Shown here piece after piece: positions 33,498 to 48,300 of a stretch of 64,000 nt of DNA. The first letter of the stretch is position 1. Every line of letters starts with the position of its first letter. The translations under genes were made by a program, and so were the position numbers. The notes below the pieces were generated by a model. The model was not told where the DNA came from. It was given only the letters and a program-made list of their open reading frames with translations, and searched no databases. This DNA is from Muricea muricata. Its lineage: Eukaryota; Cnidaria; Anthozoa; Malacalcyonacea; Plexauridae. The stretch covers positions 11,881,300 through 11,945,299 of the forward strand of contig OY979730.1 in the NCBI GenBank assembly GCA_963855995.1, given 5' to 3'.

Positions 33498-36309
33498 ATC
33501 GAAAACTCGGGTCCCTGTTCCAATCGATGTCAACTCTACAAGCTCGGAGCCAATTTGACGATGTTGTAATCCAATCGGAACATTTCAATGCTGAAACACG
33601 ATACCTTTATTTCAATTACAATGAAATTAACACTCACAATTATAAGATCCTAAGACTGGATTCATGAACGGCCCGATCTCTGTGCCCTGGACATTCTTAT
33701 CAGAGTAACTTCTTTAAATTTTCAACTTTGTAACAAGATGGTAACTTGCTCTCTACGGTGAAACTGTTCTTGTTACCCGTTCTTCAACGCGAAATACTAC
33801 ATGTTTTTGATCGGAATTTATTGCATAACGTAGAAATATAAAAAAATATACCAAAGACACACATACATGTGTTTTTCCACGCGACCAAATCTCAGAGAAC
33901 CCGGTACAGGGTACCCAAAACTAACTGTTTATGAATTAGCACGTCATACTCAAATACAATAGGCCGTTGAATAAAAAATTTTTATAGCTTAACAATAGCT
34001 CAAAACTAACACAAAATGAATCGATCTCATTTCCATTTTACAGTTCAATGGTCTAGCCTTTCAGCAAAAAGAAACATGAAACTAAATGTTTATGCTTTGA
34101 AAGACAAATTTCACCAGTTTAATCATTTGCTTTGCTTCATATACATTGTTGGCGCCGGATTCTAAGGTGTTGTGGAAAACAGAACGACGAAAAACTTAGT
34201 AAGCGAGGTCAAGATAGCGTCACAAATTACGATGAATGATTTTAGGGCATTTTATCTGGGGCTAAGTGTACAAAAGCCCGTCAATTTAAGCCTTGGTTAA
34301 TGAGAAATTCGAAAGACGTTTTACCGCAATTGTCGCTAAGCTTGTAAATATTTTTTTACATATTTTGCATATTAAGTCAATATATAGTAGTTTTCGTTTC
34401 TGAAGTTTAAAAGAAACATAAATGCGGAGATACAGAAACAAAAAGAGTGGAATAAGCTTTTAAACGAGGTTTACCTTAGGCTACTGACCCTGCTTTGAGC
34501 AACCGGCCCTGCAAGCTGCACAATGTAATTGTACAATTGTGAATTGTTTGCTTGTAAATGTAAACAATTAATACCACGGTCCACGCTTAATCCTCAACGA
34601 TGTTTAAAATAATACTATGTATTAACATAAGAATGGCCGAAAATAGATTAATTACGATGCTTATTGGATGAGAAAGTGAAAAAAAAAACAGTTTAGCATT
34701 GACATCCAGAAAATACCGATCGAAAAATTTAAAGACGAGCTACAATTCCTAATGCAAAAAAAAAACGCTTCGTTTACATTTCCAAAGATTGATTTAACAA
34801 CTCAATATCTGACAGTTTGATATGTAAACAGTTTTGATTCGAAGAGTTCGAAAAATTGGAAATTTAGACATTGGTTACATCTGTTGATTACTTTTGTTAT
34901 GAGTAGAACCGAGGCACAGATAAGGGACTGGATACAACCTATCTTTAAGTACTTTCGTGAAGAGTTAATCAAACGTGACTTTAATCAAATGATCATATAA
35001 GCTTCATTATGGAAATATAAAGCAGTTTTTTAAGCGCCGTGAAATAACGCACGATTTGACACCATCAAAATCACCCAGCCCAGTTCATCTCGTGTGCCAG
35101 AAACGGCACAGAACTGAGAGAGGTGTAGAGATGTACAAATTATATGATAACACGTACAGAAAGATAAATAACACTTACAAAAATATTGACTGTTCTTCTC
35201 AGTTGGGAACTTTTCTCGGCTCGCTCAATCTTTCAATTCTTTTGTCCCTAAATTTTGTATATACAAAATCCAATTCTCGCGTTTTGTACTATGCCGTTAC
35301 ATAATATTGCACACGTTTCCCACAACATACCTCGTTTGGATTAGTGGTTCTCCTTATAAGTTCTCACAATCTCTTTACGGTGCCAAAACAACTTCGGGTT
35401 CAAGAGCCGGAAAATATCAAAATGTATATTGTTTTCAAATTTGTCTTCCGATACGTTGGCAAACTTGTGCGCCAAAATCCTCGCTTTCAAAAGAATGATT
35501 CGGCTATTGAATGCGGTGAAATGATGCTATTGAGGTCACGTTTAACGCACTTGATATTGCATCAATGTCGTGGCGCCATGGTCTATAAAGTACACAGACG
35601 GAAAAGCAACAGAAAAACCTCTTGAATATCCGGATGTTTTTCACGCTATCCTGGCGACATGTCGAGATGTCCCAACGAACGAGCTCGTGAAGTTAAAGTT
35701 GCTTATCGCGAAGTCAGCATTGTATCCTGGTTTCTGTTAATTGAGTCACCTCAACAGATTGCGAGACAAAATTGTATCATGCTTGGAATCTACACAACAT
35801 TTTCAGCTAAATTTGCTTGCTTGATGTGCACGTTTGCTGAATTTGCTTGATTTATGTGCAAAAGCTTATAACAAAAGCGAGGAATATGCACAGTATATGC
35901 GCCCACGTTTCCGCCTAGAGCATAAAAGAAGCTCGCATATTTTCGAAATTTGTCTACCACCTGAAGATTCCTTCTGGATGCAACAGACTGTAGTGGTAAG
36001 TTTTTGAGGTATCTTGCACGATATTTTGCACTACTCCACTAGTGCAATACAATCCTTCAAGAGTGTCACCGATCTAAGTTATTTTCGATTAAATATGGCT
36101 GAGCCAAAATCACTTCAGTTTAATCTAAAAATAATATGGTAATACATTCTACAAGAATTCACATAACTGAAAAAATATAGCGTAAAGGGCGAATGTAACG
36201 ATCACGGTCTTTATTAATTATACTACAGTTCATTGATTACTTTCCGATCTCGACTGTAAAATACGATTGAATGTATTTATCCTACATTATTCAGGCCAGG
36301 AAGTATAAT
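33498..36309. other. Intergenic region between the EGF-DUF885 gene and CAD
   Basis: 2.8 kb, mostly A+T-rich, containing the upstream region of the EGF-DUF885 gene at its left and the CAD 3' untranslated region at its right. A minus-strand AATAAA (tttatt on plus at 36210-36215) lies about 95 bases past the CAD stop. No convincing gene was found between them. Confidence 0.5.
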
Positions 36310-39300
36310 TCATTTTCCAACCACGAGGGCGAGTAGTGCCATTCGAATGTACATGCCATACTCTGCTTGACGGAAATAGGCAGCACGCGGGTCGGTATCT
36401 ACGTCGGTGCTGTAAAAAATGTCAAATTGTGGTCATGAAAAGGATGTTAAGCATAATTTATTCAGATGTACATGAGACAAAATATCACAGGTTATTGAAA
36501 TATATTCACTTGGCTTGATTGCCTTAAACTTGCAGTTTGAATTCTCGTTTCAGAAAATTTAATGGCAATTTTCTAAGCTTTCATACCGTTTAATTTTTAA
36601 GTACAGTTTTGTTGGAAGACATATTTGAGTGGGTTTTTTTGAAGCGATTTAAAAAATTTGTGTGTGTTCTCTGTTAGTGAACAAAGATACTCGTGTGAAA
36701 CACTCAAAAAATAATTTGTCAGGTATACTCTCTTTTAAAATCGTTTAGAGATATACTTTCGTTAATATTTGCACTTATAATTTGTTCCATATCTTGACAC
36801 TACTATATCCAAACGTATTCATATGTAGTTGTTTATGTTTTCTTGGAGGCAGATATTAATCACTCGAAGAACTAGATCTAGTTGCCCTTGTATGAACTTG
36901 TTTTACATATTTAAACATACAGTGGGGGTCAAAAGTCTGAGTCCAGTTGATATTTACCCATTTTTGTCATTTTTTCAACATTGTGGCTCTGCAAAAAAAC
37001 TAGAAATCTTCTTTCTATGAAATCAAGTTAAGTAAACTATAATTTTACTATTTTCTGCCGTAAATCCTTGCTTTTAAAATATTTTGTGCTGTTTTTGTGC
37101 TGTTTTTTTGCATTTATTTCATCGTAGATTATGGATTAAAACAGGTGCAATTTGTTTTTAACAAGGAATGATTTTATCTCAAAACTTGTCCTGGCTGGTG
37201 GCTGTCTACTTCATTTTTTTCTTTAAAATGGCCCCATAAGTTTGCAATTAGATTAAGGAAAGGAGATTAATAAATCAACTTGCTTTTCATGTTGTTGTTA
37301 AATGCAGTTTACGCAAATTAGAGCAGCGTTTATAAATCATCTTCCACACAGCCTTTTCCACGCAGTACAGCACACCGTTGGTGAATGTGATGATGTTTAG
37401 GAATACTGATTTCCATTTAAATATCACGAACTGATCATTAAAACATCTGTCCAAACTGTTTTTGCTAAAATTACGTTTCAATGTTAATTTGACACCACAA
37501 TCTCTCACTCCGTCTTTATCAAATTTTCTGTTCTTGTGGGCTCAATTACAATGTTAAGCTTATTTTGACGACAAAATTATAGTTATTTGGCAACTAGAAA
37601 TTGTCATCTCAATTCTCAAAGACACTTCATTGTTCAGGGTAGCCATTTTTCCTCTAACTCGATTTAAACCTTTAAGACAGCAAAAACTAACATTGCCAAA
37701 ATTGGGAAACATTGCAAAAAAATTAAAGCAAAAAACGTTCGAAGCACTTGCAAACATAATATGCATGCATGAGTATCTAATGTACATGTTTAAGAACCTA
37801 ATGTGCATGTTTCAATTCGTAAAAATTTTGGAGGTATGACAATATTTCTAAGTGGCTCACAAAAATTGGAGTGGACTCAGACTTATGACCCCCACAGTAC
37901 TTGTCTATACTCCGAACACAAGTGGTTGAAACCATAATGGCTTTACGATACTCAATGCGATCCATAATAAGCATCCAGTTTAGTATTAAAAACATGTCCT
38001 TACTAGGGTAACAGTTGTCTGTAATACCTAAAATTAGCCGGGCTGCTCTCTTCTGGGCTAGTATAATCTTTTTAACACGAAGTCAGCCACCCCATACAAT
38101 AGAGCAATAATCCAAGCGTGGGAGAATATGGACAATAAACAAATAGTTGTCGGGTTTGCAGTGGTAAACACCGTTTAATTCTGCCAAGTAGAGATATGTT
38201 TTTATTTATTTTTGAAACAGTTTGAATTTATATGATCCTCCCATGACATACTGTGGTTTATCACATATATCTTGCGGGTTGGAAAACATTACAACGCCAT
38301 CTTTAAGTGTTGTTGGAGAAACTTTGGATTTCTCAGGGGCTAGGTCTAAAATAAGATTGCATAGCTTCTTGCTATAACCAATATTACTTCCAATAAGTCG
38401 TTTGTTATACGTAGTTTTACCAGCCTCGTTCCCGGGGCTTTGATGGCTCGCGGGATCAGTGCGGGACAGGCGCGTGAGAATTTTTTCCACGCGAGTTATC
38501 CCACGCACGTTACGCGATGTCGTAACATGTCAAAACGCCTGGAGATGAGGCTGTAGTTTTACTCTTTCTCACAAGGTTATTTGATGTGTTTCTCCTTTAT
38601 ACACTAATAAAGAACGTGTGTAAATAGTTCATCAAAATAAGCCCACCTTCCTTTAATCCCATCCCGGCTTAGACCACAAAAAACAGCCCCACTGAGATAC
38701 CATGCACTGTGGGTAGAGAGCATAGATATATCATATACACTAGATAGCCCATCTGTATATCAAAAAGGGAAGCCAAAAATCTCAGCGGTATCCCCTCATA
38801 ATAATAGGCGGCGGCTATAATGGTCGTTCCCACTCATCAAAAAAATGCTACAGAAAACACTATACTTTTCTGCATTTGTGTATTAAATACTTTTCAGCTG
38901 CATAAAAGAGGATTTATTGTCAACTTTTTCCATTTTCGCAATACAAAATACCCAAATTATCATGCTCCGTGTCAACTCCGTTGGAACAACCAGCGCCTGC
39001 GATCCGGCTTCAATTTTCTCCTGCCCACAGTGTGGGATGCACCATCTAGTGTATATGAGATCTCTATGGTGGAGAGTGCTGTGTTGAGCTGGGCGAGAAA
39101 TACGAGGGAGTTTCTAGTAACAGACCTTATTTCACAGATTCTTGGCAGAGGGTGCATCACGATCATCTTCTCTTTGGCTTTGGTGAGAGTTTCAGGTGTT
39201 ACAACGTAACTGTTACACACCTGAAGAGAGAAAGAATAAGTTGCAAGTTACTCTGCGTGGATTTCTACGCCAGAGACAATGGGCAATTTCTATTCCAGAC

Positions 39301-42300
39301 TAAATTTTGAGCCATGGTAAGCGAGCACAGCTTAGTAAATGTTGTAAGTAAGGAAAAATATAGCCTTGTGTGATACAAATATACACAAAATGTCAAACTT
39401 CACAAGGCTATATTTTCCGTATTTCACAACATTTCGCGACCAAACTTTGCAATTTTACTAATTTTAAGATGCTCTTTCCAACTGTTCTCATAGATTTCGC
39501 TATTCTTGCATGCTTAGATCAAAGTTTATTCGATAACAGAAACTATCCATTATTTCCACCAACCTTATTGAACTCTTCGATGTTTTTGAATCTTTCTTTC
39601 TGAACTCGTGTTACATAAAGCACATCAGTATCAGGCAGGATTTCCTCAAACGTTTTGTATTCCTCCTGTTCAGAAACACGACACATTTCCCATTATTCTC
39701 TAGCATATTAAGATTCAATTTCTAAGCCTTAAGGCTGTTTTCCAGTTTCGCGTTTTTCACACGCACGTACACGCACGTAAAAGTCCAAATTAGTTTCAAT
39801 ATTACATTTGAAATGGATAAATGTGTTGATGGAGAGAATTCAGCATTCCCTACGAGTTAGCATACTTTAGTGATTCTATTTGTTAAATACAAACTATATA
39901 GCAGAGTTTAAACTTTTACGTGCGTGCACGTACGTGTAAAAACGGATAACTGGAAAGCAGCCTTCACACTTAAAAATTATGCAGTTGTAACGAGAAAGTG
40001 GGAGATGAATCACATTCTAGTATGTACACTAAAAGCACAAACATATGAACTGCTGTTGTAACAAAGATTCCATTCATAGTAAATGTAGTCTGACTTGTAC
40101 TGTTACTGTACCTGGGGAATCCCCCGCTGGGCCACATATTCTTTCACCTCATCTGGCATCTTTAGACTTTCAGGCGAGACATATCTGAGATTGACTCGAT
40201 ACAAGCTCAGTAATCTGGCCAGAGAGTGAACTGTACGACCATGTTTGAGATCACCAACCATTGCAATCTGAAAAATAGAAACTTTATTAAAATTCGTTGA
40301 TTCCAGTAAACATCGCAGCAGAGAATTAAGTCTTCCAAATGTATTAACTATAAAAGTTTAAACAAAGAGTCGCTGCTAAAGACAATGTAATTTACTTAGA
40401 AAACTATCCATATATGTTTAACAAATAGATTACATTTTGCCGTTGTCTGTTCAGTTATAGATACACGGTATGATGTCATAATGTGGTAAGAACAAAAAAG
40501 TGGCGCATGAGCCACCTAGGCAATAAAAATGTGAAAAATTTTGCCAAAATAAGCTTTGTAGTGCGACGAAAAGATTCTAGCACGCCATTTGACGTGATCA
40601 TGATCTATACAAAATAAAGCACGCCATTGGCTGTCGATAATTCTAAAATTGCTGTGATTGGCTTGTCGCTGAATGGCGTCAGCGCGCGTCTGTCCTCTGA
40701 TTGTTCTCGACCAATGAACGTCCAGAATGAACTCTGATTATTATATAATTACTTGTAGATGACACGAGCCCGTCTTACCGTAAGACCATTTACTGTTCCT
40801 ATTTCTTCTCGTATCGTGAAAACGTCAAGCAAAGCTTGTGTAGGATGTTCTCCGACACCATCTCCTCCATTGATTACTGGTTTCAGAGAATTCTTCGCAG
40901 CCTCCTGGAAGTACAAAATAGCAGTGCTTATTATTAACTCTCTGCAATATTATCTAGGGTAGGAAATAAAACCACAGCTAGGTCGGCAAAAAACTCTAGT
41001 GTAGGGCGGCATATACCTGTACAGCCCCAGGTGTTGGATGACGTAAGACTATGACATCAGAGTAAGATTGCATCATCTGCACGGTATCTGAAAATAATAT
41101 ACATTATATTGATGTTAAATGTTGAACTGACATAACTATTAGGTATAAATTTGGTTTAGTTTAGGTTTCTGTCTGAAGTAACACTGGATATATAAAAGAT
41201 CCTTACTGGACCTCTAGGAATCAAAACTGATAGAGCTATCCAGTATAAATAAAGTTAGTTTAGTTCAGGTTTCCTGCTGTAGTAACGCTGGATCAATAAG
41301 AGATGATCCTTATTGGACCTCTAAGAAGAACAGTTTAGAACTGATAGAGCTATCCAGTATAAATAAAGTTAGTTTAGTTCAGGTTTCCTCCTGTGGTAAC
41401 ACTGGATCAATAAGTGATGATCCTTACTGTACATCTAGGAAAAACAGTTGAGACCTGATAGAGCTATCTAGTAAAAATAAAATTAGTTTAGTTCAGGTTC
41501 TTCCTGTGGTAACACTGGATCAATAAGAGATGACCCTTACTGGACCTCTAGCAAGAACAGTTTAGAACTGATAGAGCTATCCAGTATAAATAAAGTTAGT
41601 TTAATTTAGGTTTCCTCCTGTAGTAACACTGGATCAATAAGAGAAGATCCTTACTGGACCTCTAGGAAAAACAATTTAGAACTGATACAGCTATCCAGTA
41701 TAAATAAAGTTAGTTTAGTTTAGGTTTCCTCCTGAAGTAACACTGGATCAATAGGAGGTGATCCTTACTGGACCTCTAGCAAGAACAGTCTTGAGCTGAT
41801 AAAGCTATCCAGTATAAATAAAGTTAGCTAACTCCATGCATTACCTGATAGTGTTTCGCCTTTCATGGCAGAGGAATCTGAAGCCTTCAGTGGAATAACT
41901 GAGCCTCCCAATCTTTGCATGGCAGCAGTGAAGGAACAAAACGTACGGGTACTTGCCTCAAAGAACATGGAGCCCATGATACGACCCTGTTGCAAATAAT
42001 TAACCCCGAGTGTTGAAACTGTTCATTTCTCTGCAAAGAACACTTCGCTCTACGGAAAATGCATCTCGATCATGATATACAATTCGTGTATTCTCGAAAG
42101 GGGACAAGAACGTGCTAAAAGATGAGATCTTACCTCAAGAATGGGAACATATCCATCCCTCTGAACAATCAGTCTCATTTCATGAGCAACATTGAATAAA
42201 TGACGCAGCTATAACAAATGAAGATTCTTCGTCAATTCGTCTATGCTAGTTACTGTACCCTTAAATAAAGCTCAATTAACGCTCAAAAATCGTTTTTATG

Positions 42301-45300
42301 TCAAATAGCATGATTTGGGGGAGTTTTTTTGGGCGAAAGTAAAATTTTTAGAGAAATCATCCAAGAACCCCACGGGAGGGGGTGGGGGAAGGCTAATGTC
42401 TAGGCATACCTGTGTCTTGGTGAAATTTTTTACAGTGAGGATGTGTTGTTTATGTAAACCTTGATACGATGCGGCTGGTAACGGGAATCTCCGAGTACTT
42501 GGCGGCGATTGACGAGGAAGCACGGCGACGGATACCGGAGTTGGTTGCGGAACTTCTAACGAATGAGCTGGTGTAGTAGCGTCTGAAATAAGAAAAATAT
42601 AAAATAAAATTTCATAAACCGCCTAATTATTAACTTCCTGACAAAGGACTTCGGTGAAAAGGAAGCTAAAAAAAGCTAATTTACAAGTATATCTCTATAA
42701 TACTCTACCTAAACGCGGAGAAGCATTATCTCCCGAGTAGAAAGCTTTTTCTAAACTACGTTGGACAGTAGGAGGAAAAGCCCAGCGTTGATCCGCGCTC
42801 ATCTTCAACGGACTGTTCGGGGCAGAGCCCACGGTGGGAGCCTTCACTGGTGCTGACGCGTACGGCACGAAACCATGGCAACGGATATCTTCACCGTAAC
42901 CTGGCTCAATTAATACCTGCGTGTGAAGAGAAGAATAGAAAAAATATATTTGGACATCCTACATAACTATTAGAGCTGTTTCTCATTCTGTTTCTACACC
43001 CCTCCCGTCGTCGGTGAATATGCGATATGGGAAAATTCCGAATGAACAGAGATAGCACACGTGTATACGTGTATCCCGCGCGCGCGTCCCGCAACGCCGT
43101 GGAACACCAGAGCGCCGGGGACGTGGCCCGATACCACACAGCAAGCTTGTGGACACCCAAATAGCTGAAATTAGGCAGATCCTGAAACAGCACTAAGATA
43201 TGTCCTGCAGGCTCCAAACTGAGTTTTTTCATCAACAAAGAGTGGTTTGATCACTTTTTCCAAGTTTCAATCAATTTCAGCTAACTTTGTTAACTTTCAA
43301 AAATTCAGGCAGATATAACAAAGTGGGAGAAAGTGAAACAGAGGCGAATACTTGGATGGTCCCTAAAGTGTATCTTTACCGACTCAAACTAATCTTTTCC
43401 ATCACGGGATTTCCATGATTCGATGACGTGCGAAAATGGTATAAGATTGTGGTGCAATGTGGGAAAATGTTGAATGAACAGAGATGCGTTAGAGCTGCGC
43501 TCATTTTGGCTCTACACAGCAAAAAACGAACAATCTGCTCTGGCCTGATGAAAGAGCATTGAACAATGTTTTGCTGCCCACATTGTTCAAGGTTGTCAAC
43601 AATATTGTTCTACATTGTTACACCTGATTGCAGGCAAGTTCAGGCTCAACAACTTGTTCCGTATTGTTGACAACCTTGAACAATGTGGGCAGCAAAACAT
43701 TGTTCAATGCTGTTTTCATCAGACCAGAACAGGTTGTTCATTTTTGGCTGTGTAGACCTCTCCTGTCTTACCTTCCCATCCACCATGGCTATTTGTCCTC
43801 TTAGGAAGACACGTTTGACAGATCCATAGACCTTCATACCAGCAAACGGTGTCCATTTGGATTTCGAGTATTTCATAGCATCAGGAATTGTCCATTCTGA
43901 TCCCACTTCCACCTCGATATAGGTATCGGGCTGCTCAGGTAAACCAAAGATACGCCTGGGGTTCGTGTGAAGACGAAGAACAATATCCTGAGAAAGTAAA
44001 CAATATAGATAAACAACATAAATAAACAATAATACAGGCATCTCTCTCTAATATAGGCACCTCCACAATGCAAACACCTCTGTAATACAGACATCTTTCT
44101 CTAATGCAGATATCTCTCTGATACAGACATCTCTCAAATACAGACATCTCTCTCTAATACAGGCATTTCTCTCTAATATAGACATCTCTCTTCAATACAG
44201 AGTATCTCTAGTACAGATATTTCTCTAATAACTCTCCAATACAGACAACTCTCTCTAATACAGACATCTATGTCTGTATGAGACAGCTTGTCATCGACAA
44301 GTCTGCTGCAAGTGGTCAACGTTGAAAGTTGTCGTTTCGTCTGTGTACTGTATAGTCTTAATTTAACTCTAGAGCCTGTAAAGAGCTACCCAGTATAAAT
44401 ATAGTCTGCTTCATTTATCTTACCTCAATCGTTAGTCTTCCTTGATGAACAGCTGTTAGGAGGAATGGTAACATGGTTTCCAATCCTGGAAATCCAGGGG
44501 GAGCATTCTCAGAATCTTTCTCGGAAACCGAATGCGGAGCTGAATAAAAAGAAAAACAAACGAGAGTAAAGTTTTCAAAAAATTAGCAACATTTCACAGG
44601 AAGCAACTTCAGTACGAAAAATATTTTGTCAGATGTAGTAATCGCTGCACTTATTGGATTTGTAGAAAGTGTATATCTAGCTTGCTTTCTATTTGGTCGT
44701 ATTGTCGTAGAAAGGTCATTGTCAACGATGTAATATAGTCTAGATCTATCTTTCCTTTGAGTGTTGTACTCAAATTAGTCACATTAAGCGTAGATCGGCC
44801 TAAATACTCTATCACATCGGTCACTTTGATTTATTCACGACATTCATGACTAAATGGAAACTAAGCTTAACAGTCGCAGTATCTCTATGATACCGTACCA
44901 TGATCTGTAGCGAAGCAGTCGATGATATCCATGTTATCCCACAATGCCTGTTGATCTTCAGCGGTCACAAGAGGAGGTTTAACGCGGGCTCTGCTTGGTC
45001 CAATTCTTCCCACGTCATCTTGCGTCAAGAACAAGTGGTGAGGTGCAACCTCACATGTCACCGGGAAACCTTTTTCTTTCATTGCTCGGATGATCATTAT
45101 CTAAATTGAAAAGACGTTTGTGTTACATTTTACATTCAGAGTCTAAGAAAACGAAAATTAACAAACATCGGTTCAAACTGTTCTTCCTGGAGATCCAGTG
45201 CGGATCATATGCAGTATTGATCCAGTGTTACCACAGGAGAAAACCTAAACTAGACTAACTTTATTTATACTGTAAAGCTCTATCAGTTCTAACCTGTTCT

Positions 45301-48300
45301 TTCCAGAGGTGCAGTAAGGGTCAACTCTCACCGATCGAGTGTTAGTACAACAGGAAATCTAAACTAAACTAACTTTATTTATACTGGATAGCTCTATCAG
45401 TTCTAAACTGTTCTTTCTGTAGAGGTCCAGTAAGGATCATCTCTTATTGATCCAGTGTTACTACAGGAGGAAACCTAAACTAAACTAACTTTATTCATAC
45501 TGGAAAGCTCTATCAGTTCTAAACTGTTCTTCCTAGATGTCCAGCAAAAATTATCACTAATTGATTCACTGATGCTATACAGGACGAAACCAAAGTGGAT
45601 TTATTTTGACAGGATAGCACGGCCTCGTGCCTGGAAGAATACATATCAATAACTAAGCGTGAAGCACTGACCTCTGATTGCCGAGCAACGTGACATATGT
45701 GAACAGGCCGGTCACAGAGTTCTGCCAACAACAAAATGGCGGCCGTAGTTTGACCTTCAGCATGACAGCATATTGGTAAATGCTTCGGCCAGTTGTTTAA
45801 GTGCTGAAAAATAATCACCCATACAAAATGATGCCATCCATAACAAATCAAACATGACCGTAAATAAAACAAGTTTCAAAGGGAGAAGAACAAATGGAAA
45901 TACAGTAAATTGACGGTGGACGCTTTCGCTCGTTTCATTTATTAACCGTACAATTATACCTTCATCCACACACCACAGTCATCGAGTTTCAATGTTGTGA
46001 ATGTTTCATTGAGGTACATCTTGAGTCCAGCTCCTTGTCTTGCAAGTTGTGCAGACATGGTTGTGTTTGTAGAACTAGCGCCAAAGTACAGGCCATAATC
46101 ACATCGAGAACCTTGAGTAGCCGCCTGAAAGATGTCACACATTAGAGACGAGTTATCATATGCAGCTAGGGTGTTAGCTAGCCTATATACCCTCGGATGA
46201 AGGCACTTTTTGATAATACCGAACTTCACTATAGTCTGTATACGCGATTCACATTTGATGCGATTTGATTTTCTCGTCTCAAGTACCATGTATTTTTAAA
46301 ATTACTTTGGACAAAGATAAAAATGGATAGTTTCAAGCCCTTTGTTGCATCAGATATACAACTCTCGCCATTAACTCATATCCGATACAACACACTTATT
46401 CATGTTTTAAACATAGGCGGCCCAATTCAGTGTGTAGTTTCATATAGAGTTCAGTGCGCACATGAAGTGTGTTTATGTGCGCACTGGTCTCTATATGAAA
46501 CTACACGCTGAATTGGGCCGCCTATGGTTTTAAATAGTACATCCGTCAATTCCAAAGCTTTAAAAATCAAAACTACAAACGATTCAGTAACACTTAATGT
46601 GACCAGGTAACATTTAGTTTGGACAACATTAAATTCACCAGGCTATACGGCTGGCGTCAATCAATCCATAGTTACCTGCTGGGCCACATGAAACGAAGCT
46701 TTATCAATGACTGCAGGGTTTGTGTTGGGCATTGCCAGGACCATGGTTATACCTCCTGCCAAAGCGGCAGCCGTTCCGGACGCGAAATCTTCCTTGTACG
46801 TCGCCCCTGGATCCCTCATGTGCACGTGCACATCAATGAGGCCTGGTAGTCGGTAAGCTTGAAACGACGATAGACAGTCAATGTGAGTCTTGATGGCTGG
46901 CGAACCACGAACTCTGCGTAACGCCTAGAGACGATGGAATATACATTGAGTTTGGAGGGTGGTAAATGTAAAACATCAAGAACTTGTCCATTGAAGAAAA
47001 TTTTGTGGTGTAGTGGTCAGACCACTAGCCTTTCACCTCTAAGGTTCCGAGTTCGATCCCCAGTAACGTGGACTCGAACCCAGTCCTCATGTGAAGAGTA
47101 TAGTCAAGGCTCTGCCGAAAGTCGTGGGTTTTCTCCAAGTACTCTGGTTTCCTCCCACGGGGAATGTTGACAGGGTGGGATAGGTAATATGGGCCCACAA
47201 TAATTGGCTCACGCTGTTGTGGTGACCCTGGCTTGTGGCGAAGTTAATAAAACAAAATAAAAAATAACAATTGTGAATAATTCTCGATGTAAACTGAGTA
47301 CAACAGGTCCTTGTAGTAACGTAAGAGTTTATCATGAAGTCAAAAAAAGTTGGCTCAAAGTTAGCCATTATCATTATTATCATCATCATAATCTTTACTA
47401 GGTTCAATTAATTCTGTGTTGCAAAGAACGTGTATCTATCAGTAAACATATATAGAATTACCAAGCCATCTTCTCAAACTTGACTAAAGTTATTTTAAAT
47501 AACATTACGCTCGCATAAGTATTTAACTAAAGTTTACGCCCCTTGAGACAAGAAATTTTACGACCACGTATGACAAGTGAACATCGTAAATACAATCAGC
47601 AATACTAGAGTATCTAGGCACTAAAGTTTGTCTTATGTTTTCAGTGGTGATTTTGCATGACATTACCTCAATGAAAAGTTTGGCGCACTTGATATCAGTG
47701 ATCAAAGGAATTGAATAGTCAATCGCCATACGTCTGGTACGGTAACCATGAGTGAGGAATGAGGACGACCTCCTTGCACCAGAGTTTCGCAGAGGAAGAT
47801 TGATCACCATGTCGAACTTGTTTTGTGTTAGATAATCAGCGATGTTTTTCTTCTTACAGCTGTTGCCACTATATTCAAACGGCCAGTCCACTGGCTGCAC
47901 CTACGCAGTCGAGAAGAAATTATTGGATCAGTGTTGTGTGTAAAATAATTTATGTATATTTAAATAATTCATGATAATTATAGATATTTATCATAATTCA
48001 TTTTCACATGCGGAAATAAATTACATATGTTGATAAATTATTTTCACATATGAAAATAAATTACATTTTATGATAATTTATTTTTACGTGTGAAAATACA
48101 TTATAATTTATGATAATTTATTTTCACATGTGAAAATTATCAGTCACAACCAATTATCGATCACAGCTTATGAATATTTTATATTGCTAGAAAAAGATTT
48201 TTTTATATAATAAATTGAGAATAATACATAGGTGCTTAGAAAAACCAGATTTATTTCTCGTGTTGAACACAATACCATGTTCAACACTCCAAATAAATCT

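Larger units (their letters stand above)
36310..42208 (-). other. CAD: CAD exons 34-41: aspartate transcarbamylase domain
   Basis: Exons: 42208-42134, 41986-41845, 41087-41017, 40904-40779, 40267-40112, 39665-39564, 39220-39126 and 36409-36310. Motifs in order: STRT (carbamoyl-phosphate loop), [40 protein letters not shown] and the C-terminal [20 protein letters not shown]. The last exon was found 2.7 kb beyond exon 40; the join AG plus C gives EIS, matching the family NEIS. Confidence 0.95.
43772..46924 (-). other. CAD: CAD exons 26-31: dihydroorotase domain
   Basis: Exons: 46924-46676, 46124-45960, 45803-45672, 45100-44899, 44539-44424 and 43987-43772. Zinc ligands are H1469 and H1471 ([10 protein letters not shown]), the lysine that is carboxylated is K1554 ([10 protein letters not shown]), then H1588, H1612 (HICHVAR) and catalytic D1684 (FATDHAPH). 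All ligands of an active enzyme are present, unlike the inactive dihydroorotase-like domains of fungi. Confidence 0.96.

Noticed and set aside
33498-33533. An upstream start for the EGF-DUF885 protein at 33533
   Set aside because: That codon is TTG, not ATG; the first in-frame ATG is at 33497 and leaves a normal short cytosolic tail.
38972-39125. A longer CAD C-terminus by read-through of exon 40
   Set aside because: The extra residues bear no resemblance to transcarbamylase, a GT donor lies at 39125, and the true last exon with RAAYFRQ was found at 36310-36409 in matching phase.
46934-47407. Open frames on both strands over 46934-47407
   Set aside because: They coincide with the SINE and contain its Pol III boxes; no protein similarity.
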